NCBI RefSeq assembly: GCF_009668025.1
Contig: NZ_WJXZ01000002.1
Coordinates: 1 to 64,000, forward strand
Origin: Larkinella terrae
GTDB lineage: Bacteria > Bacteroidota > Bacteroidia > Cytophagales > Spirosomataceae
Length of the DNA: 64,000 bases
Reading direction: 5' to 3'
The position numbers and the translations under genes are program-made. The notes beneath the pieces are model-generated. The model did not search any database. It saw only the letters and a program-made list of their open reading frames with translations, and was not told where the DNA came from. Of this stretch, positions 43,614 through 53,453 are shown piece after piece. Each line of letters opens with the position of its first letter. The first letter of the stretch is position 1.

Positions 43614-46600
43614 TTACTGTTTCATGATTTTCCGAACCGTCGTCCGGTCGCCAATCTGGATTTGCAGGAAATAATAACCGGCCGCCTGCTGACTCAAATC
43701 CAGCTTGGTTTGCCGCTGGCGCGTCGTCAGTTGTTTCGAAATCCGGCCGCTCTGGTCGGTCAACTGAAGTATTGCCGGATCTTTCTGCAACGGCAAATCG
43801 ATGTCAATCGTCAGGATGTTCTGGGTCGGAACCGGGAAAACCTTCACGGCGGTGATGAGCGGATCGGGTTCCAGACCAAGTACGGGCAGCACCCGAACAA
43901 TGGCCGTTCCCGTGGCCGTTCCGACTCCGCAGGTGTTTGAAACCGTATTGACCTTGTAAGTCGTGGATTTGATTGGGGTTACCGTAATCACATGCGGATT
44001 GGCGCTGGTCGTTACTTTGGTCGTTTTTAAGCTGTCCGAATATTCAAACGTCCAGGGAGCGTCGCCCGTCAATGCAAAAGAGAGCGGTGCACTTTCGTTG
44101 TCGTAAATATCCTTCGTTCCCGTGAGTGTGACGGTTGGCAGCGCGCGGACATTGAGAATCGTCGGGCTGCTGCTACCCGGCACCGGCACCTGTGGATTGG
44201 TCGCCGTCACCCGCACCCGGTAAAGTCCCTGGGTTAACGTCAGCGGCAGCGGGGCCGTAATCGGGCTCTGCGTGGCACCAGCCATGATTTCGGTTTTATT
44301 GACAAACGCCGTATCCGCAACGGGCGCCATTTCGACCCGGAAGGTGTTGCCCTGTGTAAACTCTCCGGCGGCCGTGAAGGGAACCTGGATTTGGGTACCG
44401 ACGCAAATCGTTGTTACTGATAAAGCATTAGTGGTAACGGTTGGGATAACCGCGTTAACCGTAAACGTTCCGACAGGGGTGCCGTTACCGCAGGAATTGG
44501 TGATGTTGGTAACGGTGTAAATCGTTGTTTTCTTGGTCGGTAAAAGATTAATCTCCTTCTGATTCGTGGCCGAAGTGCCGCTGGTTCCGTCCGACAGCGT
44601 GTAACTAAATGGAGGTATGCTGGTAAACGAAATGGTAACCGGAACGGTTTTTCCCAGATTTACGGTAGCGGTTCCTTCAATTTTAGCCGTCGGTGGCGCG
44701 TTGACGATCAGTTTGATTTCGGATTTACGGCTTTCGCAACCATTGCTGGCTTTCTGGGTAACAAAATACGAATCACCTTCCGGTTTGGTTGAAATATTGG
44801 TTGTCGGTGGCGTTGGCGTTGCCGACGATTCGCGGCCGTACGGGTCGATCCATTTCAGATTCTGTCCGGTTGCTTCCAGCGGTTTGGCCGTTGCATTCTG
44901 GCAGTAAATAACCGGGGTTACAACGGTGGGTTTGGGTGTAACATTGACTTTATACGTAATCGTCAATTTGTCACTTTCGCAGCCATCGACGGTTTGGGTG
45001 GTTTTATAGGTATACGTAATGGTCTGATCGACAACCGTAGCGGGCGTTGGTGCGCCCCCGAGTATCTGATCACCGTTATCGAACCATTTGATATTTTGCC
45101 CGACGGCCTGCAAGGTTTCGGTTGGTGCATCCTGACAAACCTCTTTACTGGCAATGGTAGGAGCACCCGGCAGCGGTTTTACCCGGATCGAGGTTTTCGT
45201 TCGCGGCCCTTCGCAGGCTTTCAGCGTTTGGCTGACGTAATAAACAAAGGTGCCGTCTTTATCGGTTGCCTGAACCGGGTTGGCGGGTAAAGCCGTACCG
45301 CCCGTTTCAACATCGTACCACTTGAGCCCTTCACCATCCGCTTTTAATGGAACAGCAGCTTCTTTCTGGCAGACGACTGGCCGGTCGATCGTTACCGCAG
45401 GGGCTTTTGGCGTTGGGTTGACAATGACCGAAATGGTCGTCTGGTCACTTACGCAACCATCCAGCGTCTGAGTAACTGCATAGGTATAGCTTCTGGCGTC
45501 GGCATTCGGAATAACCGGAACCGTCGCTGACGGAGCTCCGCTGGCATTGAACCAGTTCAGCGTGGCACCAGACTCCTGAGTTGCGGTCAATATTGGAGCC
45601 GTTGTATTCTGGCAAAATTCCAGCGCTGGATTGGCTACTGTGGGTTTACCCGGTTTCCGTTTAATAACGACCGTAATGTTTTCTTTCGGACCTTCACAAC
45701 CGACTACGGTCTGGGTGGCCGAGTAAACAAAAGAGCCCGCTGCCGCAGTTGATGGCGTAGGCGTTGGAATAACCGCTCCCTTGTCGTCGTACCATTTAAT
45801 TGAGGTACCGGTAGCCGCTAATTCTACGGAGTTTCCGCCCTGGCAAATCGGAGCAACCGGCGTAATGACCGGTTTCGCTGGTAACGGATTGATCGTAACA
45901 TCGAGTTGAGACCGGTCGCTTTCGCAGCCGTCAACGGTTTGCGAAACAAAATACGAACTGGTTCCGGTGGCACTGACCGGCGGAGTCGGTACGGTTGCCG
46001 AACCGGTGCCGCCCGTTTGGGCTGAATACCATTTCAGGGTACCGTTACCGGCTTTAGTAACGCTCTGATCCAGACTTGCAACCGCCGTTCCGATACAGGC
46101 CAGGACGGTTTTGGTACCCGGTGCAGCGGGCTTATCTTTGATCGTAACCGTAATCTTTACGGAGACACTTTCACAACCGTCTACCCGTTGGCTAACGTTG
46201 TATTCAAACGTTCCCGGGCTTGCAGAACTGGGTTTGGGCGCCGTCGGGGAATTGGAAACACCCGGGCCGTTCCAGACCAGCGTTGCGCCAGCGGCAGCCG
46301 TAGCGGCCAGGTCGGGAACAACGTCCCCTTTGCAATACGATAAGGCGGTTTGGGCAACGGTCGGGGCGGCCGGTAAGGCTTTCACCGTAACCACAACGCC
46401 TGTGCGGGGGCCTTCGCAACCCGTGACGGTTTGACTGACGTAGTAGGTTTTTGAACCAACTGTTTTCGTGTCCGGTGTGATGGAAGCCTCGCCATTCCCA
46501 CCCGTAGCGACATCATACCATTTTAAATTTTGGCCCGTTGCGGCCAAGGCGGCTGAGGGAGCATTCTGACAGTATGCCACAGCGCTGGTCGCCGTTGGTG

Positions 46601-48428
46601 CCGACGGAACGGCGTTGATCGTTACCTGAATAACCGCTTTCGGGCTTTCACAACTCGTTCCCACCACCTGACTGACCGAATAGCTTGTTACTCCGATCGC
46701 ACTCGTTGGCGGGGTTGGCGGGCCAGCTAAGGCCGTTCCATCCGGCGCATACCATTTGAGAGTTCCGCCACTGGCCGCAATGGCCGAAAGCGGGGAAGAG
46801 GGGCCTCCGGCGCAGTAGGCAACGGGCGAAACAGTCGGAACAGGGGCAGTTGGTTTAACTTCAACGGAAATTTCGGCCCGGTCACTTTCACAGTCATTGA
46901 CCGTCTGGCTGACGTAGAATTTGAAGGTGCCTGCGGTGCCGGTATTAGGGACATTGGAAACGATATCTCCACCCGTTGCGGCATTATACCATTTTAAGTT
47001 CTGTCCGGTTGCCGTTAAGGCAACGGCGGTTTGGTTTTGGCAGTAACTTGCATTGGCACCGGGCGTGGGGGCCGCCGGTTTTGCTTTGACCGTTACAACC
47101 AGCGACGCTCTGGGGCCTTCGCATCCATCGATCGTCTGGCTAACGTAGTACGTCGTACTGCCCGCTGTTCCCGTGGGTGGAGATGGGGCCGTTCCCGAAG
47201 GTGTTCCGCCCGTTTGATTGGTTCCGTACCAGTTCAGGCTTCCGCCCCCCGAAGGTGAGGCTGTCAGGGCCGCGGTCGGGGCGTTCTGGCATAAACTAAC
47301 CGGACTCGTGCCGGGAGCGGCTGGGGTGGCTTTGATGGTAACCGTAATAGCAGCCCGATCACTTTCACAGCCACCGGCATTTTTCTGGCTGACGTAATAA
47401 CTGGTCGTTCCGGCCGTCGCGGTTGCTGGCGTTGGGGCAGTGGATGAACCGGTTCCGCCCGTTTGGCTGGTTCCGTACCAAACCAGTGTATTACCCCCGC
47501 CCGCAGTTGCCGATAAGGCTGGTACCGGAGTTCCTAAACAAACTGCAATGGGGGTTGTCACCGTGGGTGGCCCCGGTTTGGCATTAATCGTAACGGTAAT
47601 ACCGACGCGCGGTCCCTCGCAGTCGCCGATGGCCTGACTGACATAGTACGTAAAAGTACCGACGGCATCGGTCGCGGGGGTTGGTGCCGTGCCGGAAGCG
47701 CTTCCGCCGGTTGCACTGGTTCCCCACCACTTCAGGCTGGCGCCACCGGACGCCGTGGCTGTAAGAGGAGCGGCTGGTGCGTTCTGGCAATAAGTCGGCG
47801 CTGCCCCCGGTGTTGGAGCCCCCGGAACGGCACTAACCGTAACCTTAATCTCGGCTCTGGGGCCTTCGCAGGTTCCAATGGCCTGACTGACGTAATAGCT
47901 GGTTACACCCGCAGCCGCAGCGGAAGGCGTGGGAGCGGTTGGAGAAGAACTACCACCAGATTGACTTGTTCCCCACCATTTAAGGGTGGCACCTGAACTG
48001 GCCGTCGCGGTTAGCTGAGCTGGGGTTGCCCCCTGGCAATACGTTACGTCTGCCGTTCCCGGGGCACCGGGGATGGCGTTAATGGTTAGTGCGGTTGAGC
48101 TGTTGCTGCCATTTACGGCCGGATTGGTCGAGACTACGCGCACCCGGTAACCGGTGCCGTTGGCCCCGCCCGGTATGGTGCCGGTAATTGGACTGGTGGC
48201 GCCACTTCCGATGTCGGCAAAAGTTCCGGAGGTTGTGGCGAGTTGTACTTTAAACTGGTTGCCGGTTACAAAGGTACCCGAGGTAGTGAAAGGCACTGAA
48301 ATGGTACCGCCAGCGCAGATCGACGAAACCGGCAATGCGCCCGTTGTAATCGTCTGGGCTGATGCCACGCTGCCACTTGCAATAAACACAATCAGCAAAA
48401 GCCAATACAGACGTATAGATTTATTCAT
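43614..48428 (-). CDS. 1604-residue adhesin-like protein with 14 Ig-like repeats, T9SS type A
   Basis: A very long secreted protein: signal peptide at 1-25 (ending ASAQ). About residues 26-125 resemble an N-terminal domain repeated near the C-terminus (TTxCVGTQIQVPFTAAGEF). Then come 14 Ig-like units of 75-90 residues, each with C at the start, LxATxSxGxxLKWY(G/D) in the middle and SYYVSQxxxxCES/GP(R/K) at the end. The last 75 residues (VFPVPTQNILTIDI to VRKIMKQ) are a T9SS type A sorting domain. It is probably a surface adhesin or matrix protein. DNA copies are diverged, unlike the 684-bp repeats. Confidence 0.88.
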   Translation of the reverse strand: MNKSIRLYWLLLIVFIASGSVASAQTITTGALPVSSICAGGTISVPFTTSGTFVTGNQFKVQLATTSGTFADIGSGATSPITGTIPGGANGTGYRVRVVSTNPAVNGSNSSTALTINAIPGAPGTADVTYCQGATPAQLTATASSGATLKWWGTSQSGGSSSPTAPTPSAAAAGVTSYYVSQAIGTCEGPRAEIKVTVSAVPGAPTPGAAPTYCQNAPAAPLTATASGGASLKWWGTSATGGSASGTAPTPATDAVGTFTYYVSQAIGDCEGPRVGITVTINAKPGPPTVTTPIAVCLGTPVPALSATAGGGNTLVWYGTSQTGGTGSSTAPTPATATAGTTSYYVSQKNAGGCESDRAAITVTIKATPAAPGTSPVSLCQNAPTAALTASPSGGGSLNWYGTNQTGGTPSGTAPSPPTGTAGSTTYYVSQTIDGCEGPRASLVVTVKAKPAAPTPGANASYCQNQTAVALTATGQNLKWYNAATGGDIVSNVPNTGTAGTFKFYVSQTVNDCESDRAEISVEVKPTAPVPTVSPVAYCAGGPSSPLSAIAASGGTLKWYAPDGTALAGPPTPPTSAIGVTSYSVSQVVGTSCESPKAVIQVTINAVPSAPTATSAVAYCQNAPSAALAATGQNLKWYDVATGGNGEASITPDTKTVGSKTYYVSQTVTGCEGPRTGVVVTVKALPAAPTVAQTALSYCKGDVVPDLAATAAAGATLVWNGPGVSNSPTAPKPSSASPGTFEYNVSQRVDGCESVSVKITVTIKDKPAAPGTKTVLACIGTAVASLDQSVTKAGNGTLKWYSAQTGGTGSATVPTPPVSATGTSSYFVSQTVDGCESDRSQLDVTINPLPAKPVITPVAPICQGGNSVELAATGTSIKWYDDKGAVIPTPTPSTAAAGSFVYSATQTVVGCEGPKENITVVIKRKPGKPTVANPALEFCQNTTAPILTATQESGATLNWFNASGAPSATVPVIPNADARSYTYAVTQTLDGCVSDQTTISVIVNPTPKAPAVTIDRPVVCQKEAAVPLKADGEGLKWYDVETGGTALPANPVQATDKDGTFVYYVSQTLKACEGPRTKTSIRVKPLPGAPTIASKEVCQDAPTETLQAVGQNIKWFDNGDQILGGAPTPATVVDQTITYTYKTTQTVDGCESDKLTITYKVNVTPKPTVVTPVIYCQNATAKPLEATGQNLKWIDPYGRESSATPTPPTTNISTKPEGDSYFVTQKASNGCESRKSEIKLIVNAPPTAKIEGTATVNLGKTVPVTISFTSIPPFSYTLSDGTSGTSATNQKEINLLPTKKTTIYTVTNITNSCGNGTPVGTFTVNAVIPTVTTNALSVTTICVGTQIQVPFTAAGEFTQGNTFRVEMAPVADTAFVNKTEIMAGATQSPITAPLPLTLTQGLYRVRVTATNPQVPVPGSSSPTILNVRALPTVTLTGTKDIYDNESAPLSFALTGDAPWTFEYSDSLKTTKVTTSANPHVITVTPIKSTTYKVNTVSNTCGVGTATGTAIVRVLPVLGLEPDPLITAVKVFPVPTQNILTIDIDLPLQKDPAILQLTDQSGRISKQLTTRQRQTKLDLSQQAAGYYFLQIQIGDRTTVRKIMKQ

Positions 48429-48500
48429 ACGGAATCAAATTAGTGAGGAAAGTAGTCGGTTAACTTCGTTTTATTCTGAATAATTACCCAAAAGTACAAA

Positions 48501-51500
48501 TTACATCGACTGATATATAATCTCATGAATTTGCCGACGAATTTTTTGGGTATTGATCAGTGTATTACCCGCGCTGGGGTTGACGCGATTGGATAGAAAA
48601 ATGAAGACAAGATCGTAGTCGGGGTCCACCCAGATTACATTTCCGGTAAAACCGGTATGGCCAAAGGAGCGGGGCGAAACCTGCGTCGCGTGGTAAACGC
48701 TGTTGCCGTCCACTTCGGGTTTATCCCAGCCCAAAACGCGGTGGCTGCGATCGCTCTGAGTGCGGACAAAAAGTGGTACAGTTCCGGGCATCAAAAACCG
48801 CTGACCGCCGTAATTGCCCCGTTGGAGATTCATTTGCAGGATTTTAGCAATGTCATTCGCATCGCCAAACAGACCGGCATGGCCCGAAATACCGCCCTGC
48901 AAAGCCGCCAATTGGTCGTGAACCGTGCCCTGCAGGAGCGAATTGCGGAAGTAGGTATCCTGTTCGGTGGGAGCAACCCGGCAACCCGCGTGGCATTGCA
49001 GCGGATTGAAGCAGAGCGTCGAAATGCCCAGCGATTTATACAGATTTTCGTTCAGGAAAATGTCCAGCGGTTGTTTGGCTACCCGTTCGACGAGCTTTTG
49101 CAGAATCACGAAACTCAGATCGCTGTACACATAATTATATCGGCCGTCTTCATCCGCCCGGCTGGTCAGGGGAGTCCGCACAATCCACTGCCAGATCGAG
49201 TCGCGCAGGGCCGGAGCGGCATACAGATTGGGGCCAACCTGCAACGAATAAGTCGTGTCGCGGACGGAGCGGAAGGCCGACATGCCCGGGGCTTTCGACC
49301 GTTCAATGGCCCGCGACAGACCCGCTGGCAAACCGGTCTGGTGCAGCAGCACATCGCTGACGGTCATATTCCGCTTGCTGTTATTCTGGAATTCGGGCAG
49401 GTAATAGGCCACTTTCTGATTCAGGTCGATGGCTCCGCGCTCGTTCAGCAGCATCACTGCCTGGAGCGTAGCCAGCACCTTCGTGAGGGAAGCCAGATCG
49501 TAAAGAGTTTCGTCCGTTACGCGCTCGGCATTGTTATACGACAGCGTACCAAAACTTTTGTCGAAAACCACTTTTCCTTTTCGGGCTACCAAAACCTGAC
49601 AACCGGGAAAGGCGCGGTCGCGGATGGCTTTTTGAACCACAGTTTCAATGTGTTTCAACTGCCCCGACCGCATTCCGACACTCTCGGGCAGGCTGTAAGC
49701 CAGGCGCTGGTTGGGGGCGGTCAGCAACCCGTTTCCGATTCGCCATTCACCAATGGTAACCGGCATAACGCCTTTGGCGGGAACGGCCCCAAAAATAATC
49801 TGAGGCACCACGCGCTGCATTTCTTCACCGTCTTCGTAGGCGCACAAAACCGCATCGGCTTCCGTTCCGATGAAGGGCCGGAGCGCGTACGCTGGCCCAA
49901 AGGCACAAACGACTACCCGAACTCCGCGCTGTTTCAGGCGGTTAATCAGAGTCAACGACGCATTAGTAACGCCGTAATTCCACTTGGCCGACGGACTCAT
50001 CCGGTGAAAGCTTACCACCACCAGATTGGCATCGCCAACCTGATTCAGCATCTCCTCCACGTTGTGATCGCCCGACGGTTTTTCGCCGTACGTGATCTGG
50101 CGAAATGGTGCATACCGCCCCAGCATTTTCTGGAACGCGTTGCCATAATCCGTTCCGATCGAGACCGAAGCCAGACGCAAAGTGTCCAACGCACTGACGG
50201 GTAATAAGTTATTGGTGTTTTTGACGAGCGTAACCGCTTGCTCACACAGTTCCTGTTTGAGCAGTTGGGCTTCCGACGAATTTAGGTCGCGGTTGAGGTT
50301 TTCGAGCTGGATGGGCTTGTATTTGTTCAAACCTGCCCAGTACTTGGCCCGCAGGATTTTCTTGACCTTTTCGTCAATCAGTTCCTGCGAAATGCGCTTC
50401 TGCTCAATGGCTTCGGCAATCCGGTGCACCGCGTCGGGCACATTTTCCGGGTACAGCAGCACATCGTTTCCGGCCATCAGGGCCCGCAGGTTGACTTCTT
50501 CGGCCGGTAATTTGCCGATTCCGCCCATATTGAGCGCATCCGTAAAGACCAGCCCCCGGAACCCTAATTCCTTCTTTAACAGATCCGTAACAATTTTTTC
50601 GGATAGGGTTGCGGCCAGGCGCGGAGTATTGTCGACCACCGGAACGTGCAAATGGCCGGTGACAACACCCATGAGGCTATCCGCGATCAATTTGCGGAAC
50701 GGATACAGATCGATGTCGTTTAGCTGCGTAACCGAACGGCTGATTGTGGGAAGCGTCAGGTGAGAATCGCTGCTGGCGTCGCCGTGGCCGGGAAAATGCT
50801 TGGCGGTGGCGATGACGTGGGTGTGTTGCAGCCCTTTCATGTAGGCCGACGCTTTCAGCGCTACATTTTCCTTCGATTCGCCAAAGGAGCGGTTTCCGAT
50901 AACCGGGTTGGAAGGGTTGCTGTTGATGTCGGAAACCGGGGCAAAATTGATGTGAATGCCCAGCCGCTGGCACTGGCGGCCAATTTCGGCGCCCATGCGG
51001 TAAATCACGGCGGTGTCGCTGATGGCTCCCAAAGTCATTTGTTTCGGGAAATCCATCGTACTGTCGAGCCGCATGCCGAGTCCCCATTCGCCGTCGATGC
51101 CGATGAGCAGTGGAATATTGGCGGCAGCCTGATATCGGTTCGTCAGGATGGCCTGCCGGTTGGGTCCGCCCTGAAAGAAAATAAGTCCGCCAATGTTATA
51201 ATGGCGAACCAGTGTTTCGATGTATTGGTAATGCGCTTCGTCCCGATTGGAAAACGTGGCAACCATAAAGAACTGCCCAATCTTCTGCGCCTGCGTCAGG
51301 GTGCGGAAAACACTGTCGACCCACCGCTGCTGCTGCGGAGCTGAGCCCCAGACCTCAACCGGATGAGCCGCTATTTTGTGATGCCACACTTCGGCTTTGG
51401 CCACGCGCGTCGGGGTCTCCTTCGAAAAAGGAGCCAACAGGTTCGCTGATAGTAAGGCATTACGCCAGCCTGACCCCCGCCAAACAGGCCGGGCCAATCC

Positions 51501-51581
51501 GGAATGATTCCATCCAAAAGCTGTCAAAAAACCGGCCACTAACAGAGCCAACACTACCCGAGAGACAACTTTAGCACGCAT
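48501..51581 (-). CDS. glycoside hydrolase family 3 (NagZ-like) fused to a class C beta-lactamase-type serine hydrolase
   Basis: A 1026-residue exported two-enzyme protein. An N-terminal signal or membrane segment is followed by a GH3 domain (about 80-420) with the NagZ-type KHFPGHGD (261-268), SDSH and VFTDALNMGG (likely nucleophile Asp). A GH3 C-terminal domain covers about 440-620. A beta-lactamase/penicillin-binding domain (about 640-1020) has S698-L-T-K701 (SxxK), YSD and HTG motifs. The pair would remove beta-linked N-acetylglucosamine and then act on a peptide or ester. The fusion is known in Bacteroidota; the exact substrate is not settled by sequence. Confidence 0.88.
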   Translation of the reverse strand: MRAKVVSRVVLALLVAGFLTAFGWNHSGLARPVWRGSGWRNALLSANLLAPFSKETPTRVAKAEVWHHKIAAHPVEVWGSAPQQQRWVDSVFRTLTQAQKIGQFFMVATFSNRDEAHYQYIETLVRHYNIGGLIFFQGGPNRQAILTNRYQAAANIPLLIGIDGEWGLGMRLDSTMDFPKQMTLGAISDTAVIYRMGAEIGRQCQRLGIHINFAPVSDINSNPSNPVIGNRSFGESKENVALKASAYMKGLQHTHVIATAKHFPGHGDASSDSHLTLPTISRSVTQLNDIDLYPFRKLIADSLMGVVTGHLHVPVVDNTPRLAATLSEKIVTDLLKKELGFRGLVFTDALNMGGIGKLPAEEVNLRALMAGNDVLLYPENVPDAVHRIAEAIEQKRISQELIDEKVKKILRAKYWAGLNKYKPIQLENLNRDLNSSEAQLLKQELCEQAVTLVKNTNNLLPVSALDTLRLASVSIGTDYGNAFQKMLGRYAPFRQITYGEKPSGDHNVEEMLNQVGDANLVVVSFHRMSPSAKWNYGVTNASLTLINRLKQRGVRVVVCAFGPAYALRPFIGTEADAVLCAYEDGEEMQRVVPQIIFGAVPAKGVMPVTIGEWRIGNGLLTAPNQRLAYSLPESVGMRSGQLKHIETVVQKAIRDRAFPGCQVLVARKGKVVFDKSFGTLSYNNAERVTDETLYDLASLTKVLATLQAVMLLNERGAIDLNQKVAYYLPEFQNNSKRNMTVSDVLLHQTGLPAGLSRAIERSKAPGMSAFRSVRDTTYSLQVGPNLYAAPALRDSIWQWIVRTPLTSRADEDGRYNYVYSDLSFVILQKLVERVAKQPLDIFLNENLYKSLGISTLCFNPLQCHAGCRVAPTEQDTYFRNSLLQGTVHDQLAALQGGISGHAGLFGDANDIAKILQMNLQRGNYGGQRFLMPGTVPLFVRTQSDRSHRVLGWDKPEVDGNSVYHATQVSPRSFGHTGFTGNVIWVDPDYDLVFIFLSNRVNPSAGNTLINTQKIRRQIHEIIYQSM

Positions 51582-51878
51582 TTTGGTTAAGAAATACAGT
51601 TACGTCAGGTTGTACAGTTTATTCCAATCAAACGATAAAGTTAACCAAATAACGAAAACATGCCTAATTAAAACACACGATAAACCGCCTATTTATGCAT
51701 AAATTTTCAACGTTTGACCTGTAAAAAATTTTGAAATAAGGGGTTTAAGAGAAAATAAAGGCGATTTGCGCCGTTAACTACCTCACTTAATCCGGCAATT
51801 CCTGTGCCACAAAAAAAAGAGCGGTGCCACAACCGAAGTCGTGGCACCGCCATCCTGAGGAAGGAATTATGGATTATC
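51582..51878. other. intergenic region, no gene seen
   Basis: AT-rich stretch of about 300 bp between the GH3 fusion start and the small secreted protein. Apart from the terminator at 51811-51850 I see no coding frame or RNA structure. Confidence 0.5.
51811..51850 (-). terminator. terminator of the 78-residue secreted protein gene
   Basis: GCGGTGCCAC (51821-51830) and GTGGCACCGC (51841-51850) are perfect 10-bp arms with a 10-nt loop; on the minus strand a T-rich run follows (51811-51820). It lies 28 bp past the stop codon. Confidence 0.9.
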
Positions 51879-52115
51879 TCAGCTCAATTTCTTGCGTAGC
51901 AGAACCCAGGTCTGCAGAACGGAGGGAGCAGCTGCCTTGACACAATTCGTGAGAGCACGTTTGTCAGTAACTGTCGTCGTTTTGCATACCTCCGGCTTGT
52001 ACTGCTTCGCTTTGCGGTGAGCAGCGAACAGATTTTGCGGATGACCCATGGCTGAAGCATTCAGGCTGGCACCAATCAACAGGAAAAAGATTACTAACGT
52101 TTTCATACTCTTCAC
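51879..52115 (-). CDS. small secreted protein, unknown function
   Basis: A 78-residue protein with a signal peptide (MKSMKTLVIFFLLIGASLNASA) and a basic mature part of about 56 residues containing two cysteines (PEVCKTTTV, ALTNCVKAA) that could form a disulfide. I recognise no family. It has its own terminator and a TATCTTTG promoter box, which supports it as a real expressed gene. Confidence 0.7.
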   Translation of the reverse strand: MKSMKTLVIFFLLIGASLNASAMGHPQNLFAAHRKAKQYKPEVCKTTTVTDKRALTNCVKAAAPSVLQTWVLLRKKLS

Positions 52116-52429
52116 GGGCTTGGCCCTTCTTAAGTTCTTTACAAAGATATGGGTTTTCTATTGTACCTTGCAATACATAGTACCTTGTTTTTTCAAAATA
52201 ATTTTTAAACGGTACTATTTATTGATGAACGGTATTGACTTGCCAAACCTGACGCAACCAACTTCCCTTAAGACGTGAATACTTAGATAAGGTAACGTAA
52301 AGGTAGCGGGTCTTTTTCCTATCTTCTTAGTAAAAGTAGCTGAACTGTTCAAAACAACCGACCAACCATCTGAATAAAAGGACGAAATCCATCCGGCGTC
52401 CGACAATCAACCGGTTTCAGGGGATGAAA
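52116..52429. other. intergenic region holding a promoter, no gene seen
   Basis: About 310 bp between two minus-strand genes. The part next to the secreted protein carries the promoter and repeats listed separately. The rest, about 52190-52429, shows no coding frame with family features. Confidence 0.5.
52142..52187 (-). promoter_or_regulatory. promoter box and direct repeats of the small secreted protein gene
   Basis: On the minus strand TATCTTTG, a perfect TAnnTTTG box, lies at 52142-52149. Upstream of it the plus strand carries two direct copies of GTACCTTG (52163-52170 and 52180-52187, 17 bp apart), which could be paired binding sites of a regulator. Confidence 0.45.
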
Positions 52430-53266
52430 TTACGGAATGACAATCCGCTTGACCGCCCCGTCGTCCTTCTGAGTGACGTTAACAAAGAAAACTCCCTTGG
52501 CTTTTTTGTCGATGTCGATCTGTCCGGCGTAACTTCCCGAGAAGTCTTTCACGTCTTTTTTGGCAATCTCTTTTCCGTCAGGTGTCGTTACCCGGATGTG
52601 GATATCTCCTTTGGCCGGGGCCGTAAACCGGACGTTTAACTCGTTGGTTTCCGGGTTGTTGGGATATACCTGGAGGTTGCGGATGGTGGGTGCTTTTTCG
52701 TCATCCATCGACCAGCTCCAGTTGCGGAACGAGTCTTCCATGCGCTGACCGAAGTTTTCGGGCCAATGGAATTCGAGCCGTTTCAGCCGATCGACCAGCG
52801 AGTCGGAATCAAACCGGTAGCGGTTTTGCAGTTTGCCGTCCTTGTAATACCGGAACTCACTCGGGCCGGTCGCGCGGTTGGGCCGACGCGCCGTAATGTC
52901 GCGCTCATTTCGTTTGGCAATCCGGTCGGAGTTGCGGTTTTCGCGGTAATTGAAATTACTGTTGTTGTGCGTATCGTCGATCACGATGGTGATCTGGCCT
53001 TTGGAATTTCCGCGTTTGGTCCGGATCGAATCGACCAGCCGGTTGACCAGCGCATCCCGTTCGTCATCCCTCATTCCATTCAGGCGATAGCTGCGTTCGA
53101 TTTCGCGAACTTCACCGGCGTTGGTGCGCTCAATAATCTTCACGTTGACGTTGTTTTGATCAGCGTCCGTTTTCTTGTCGGATTGGGCCTGCGCTGCGGC
53201 CGACCAGCCGCACACCAGCAGGACTGCCAGCATCGGGCGGTAACAGATAACAGATTGGATACTCAT
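52430..53266 (-). CDS. secreted protein with T9SS type A-like C-terminus
   Basis: A 278-residue protein with a signal peptide (about 1-27, ending AQAQ) and a charged mature region of Asn/Arg/Asp-rich sequence (YRENRNSDRIAKRNERD) with no recognised domain. The last 75 residues (VYPNNPETNELNVRF to AVKRIVIP) resemble a T9SS type A sorting domain. The frame extends upstream over the start of the sensor kinase gene, but the Met at 53266 gives a proper signal peptide. It diverges from the kinase. Confidence 0.75.
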   Translation of the reverse strand: MSIQSVICYRPMLAVLLVCGWSAAAQAQSDKKTDADQNNVNVKIIERTNAGEVREIERSYRLNGMRDDERDALVNRLVDSIRTKRGNSKGQITIVIDDTHNNSNFNYRENRNSDRIAKRNERDITARRPNRATGPSEFRYYKDGKLQNRYRFDSDSLVDRLKRLEFHWPENFGQRMEDSFRNWSWSMDDEKAPTIRNLQVYPNNPETNELNVRFTAPAKGDIHIRVTTPDGKEIAKKDVKDFSGSYAGQIDIDKKAKGVFFVNVTQKDDGAVKRIVIP

Positions 53267-53439
53267 TGCGTTAATCGTTTTTACGGTCAGAAAACACTGC
53301 AAACCTAGGGCAAATCGAATTGTTTCGTTGTTAAAGTTTGTTAAAGGAAGCGGGTATTTTAGCCCGTAGGCCGTGGGTTTTGTAATTTTAGGTGAGGATA
53401 ACCAATCAATAGATGTACGGTTAATCGAAAATGTTGCAC

Positions 53440-53445
53440 AGGAGG
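53440..53445 (+). promoter_or_regulatory. strong Shine-Dalgarno site of the sensor kinase
   Basis: AGGAGG stands 8 bp ahead of the ATG at 53454. Most genes here lack such a site, as is common in Bacteroidota, so it fixes this start. Confidence 0.7.
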
Positions 53446-53453
53446 AATAAAAA

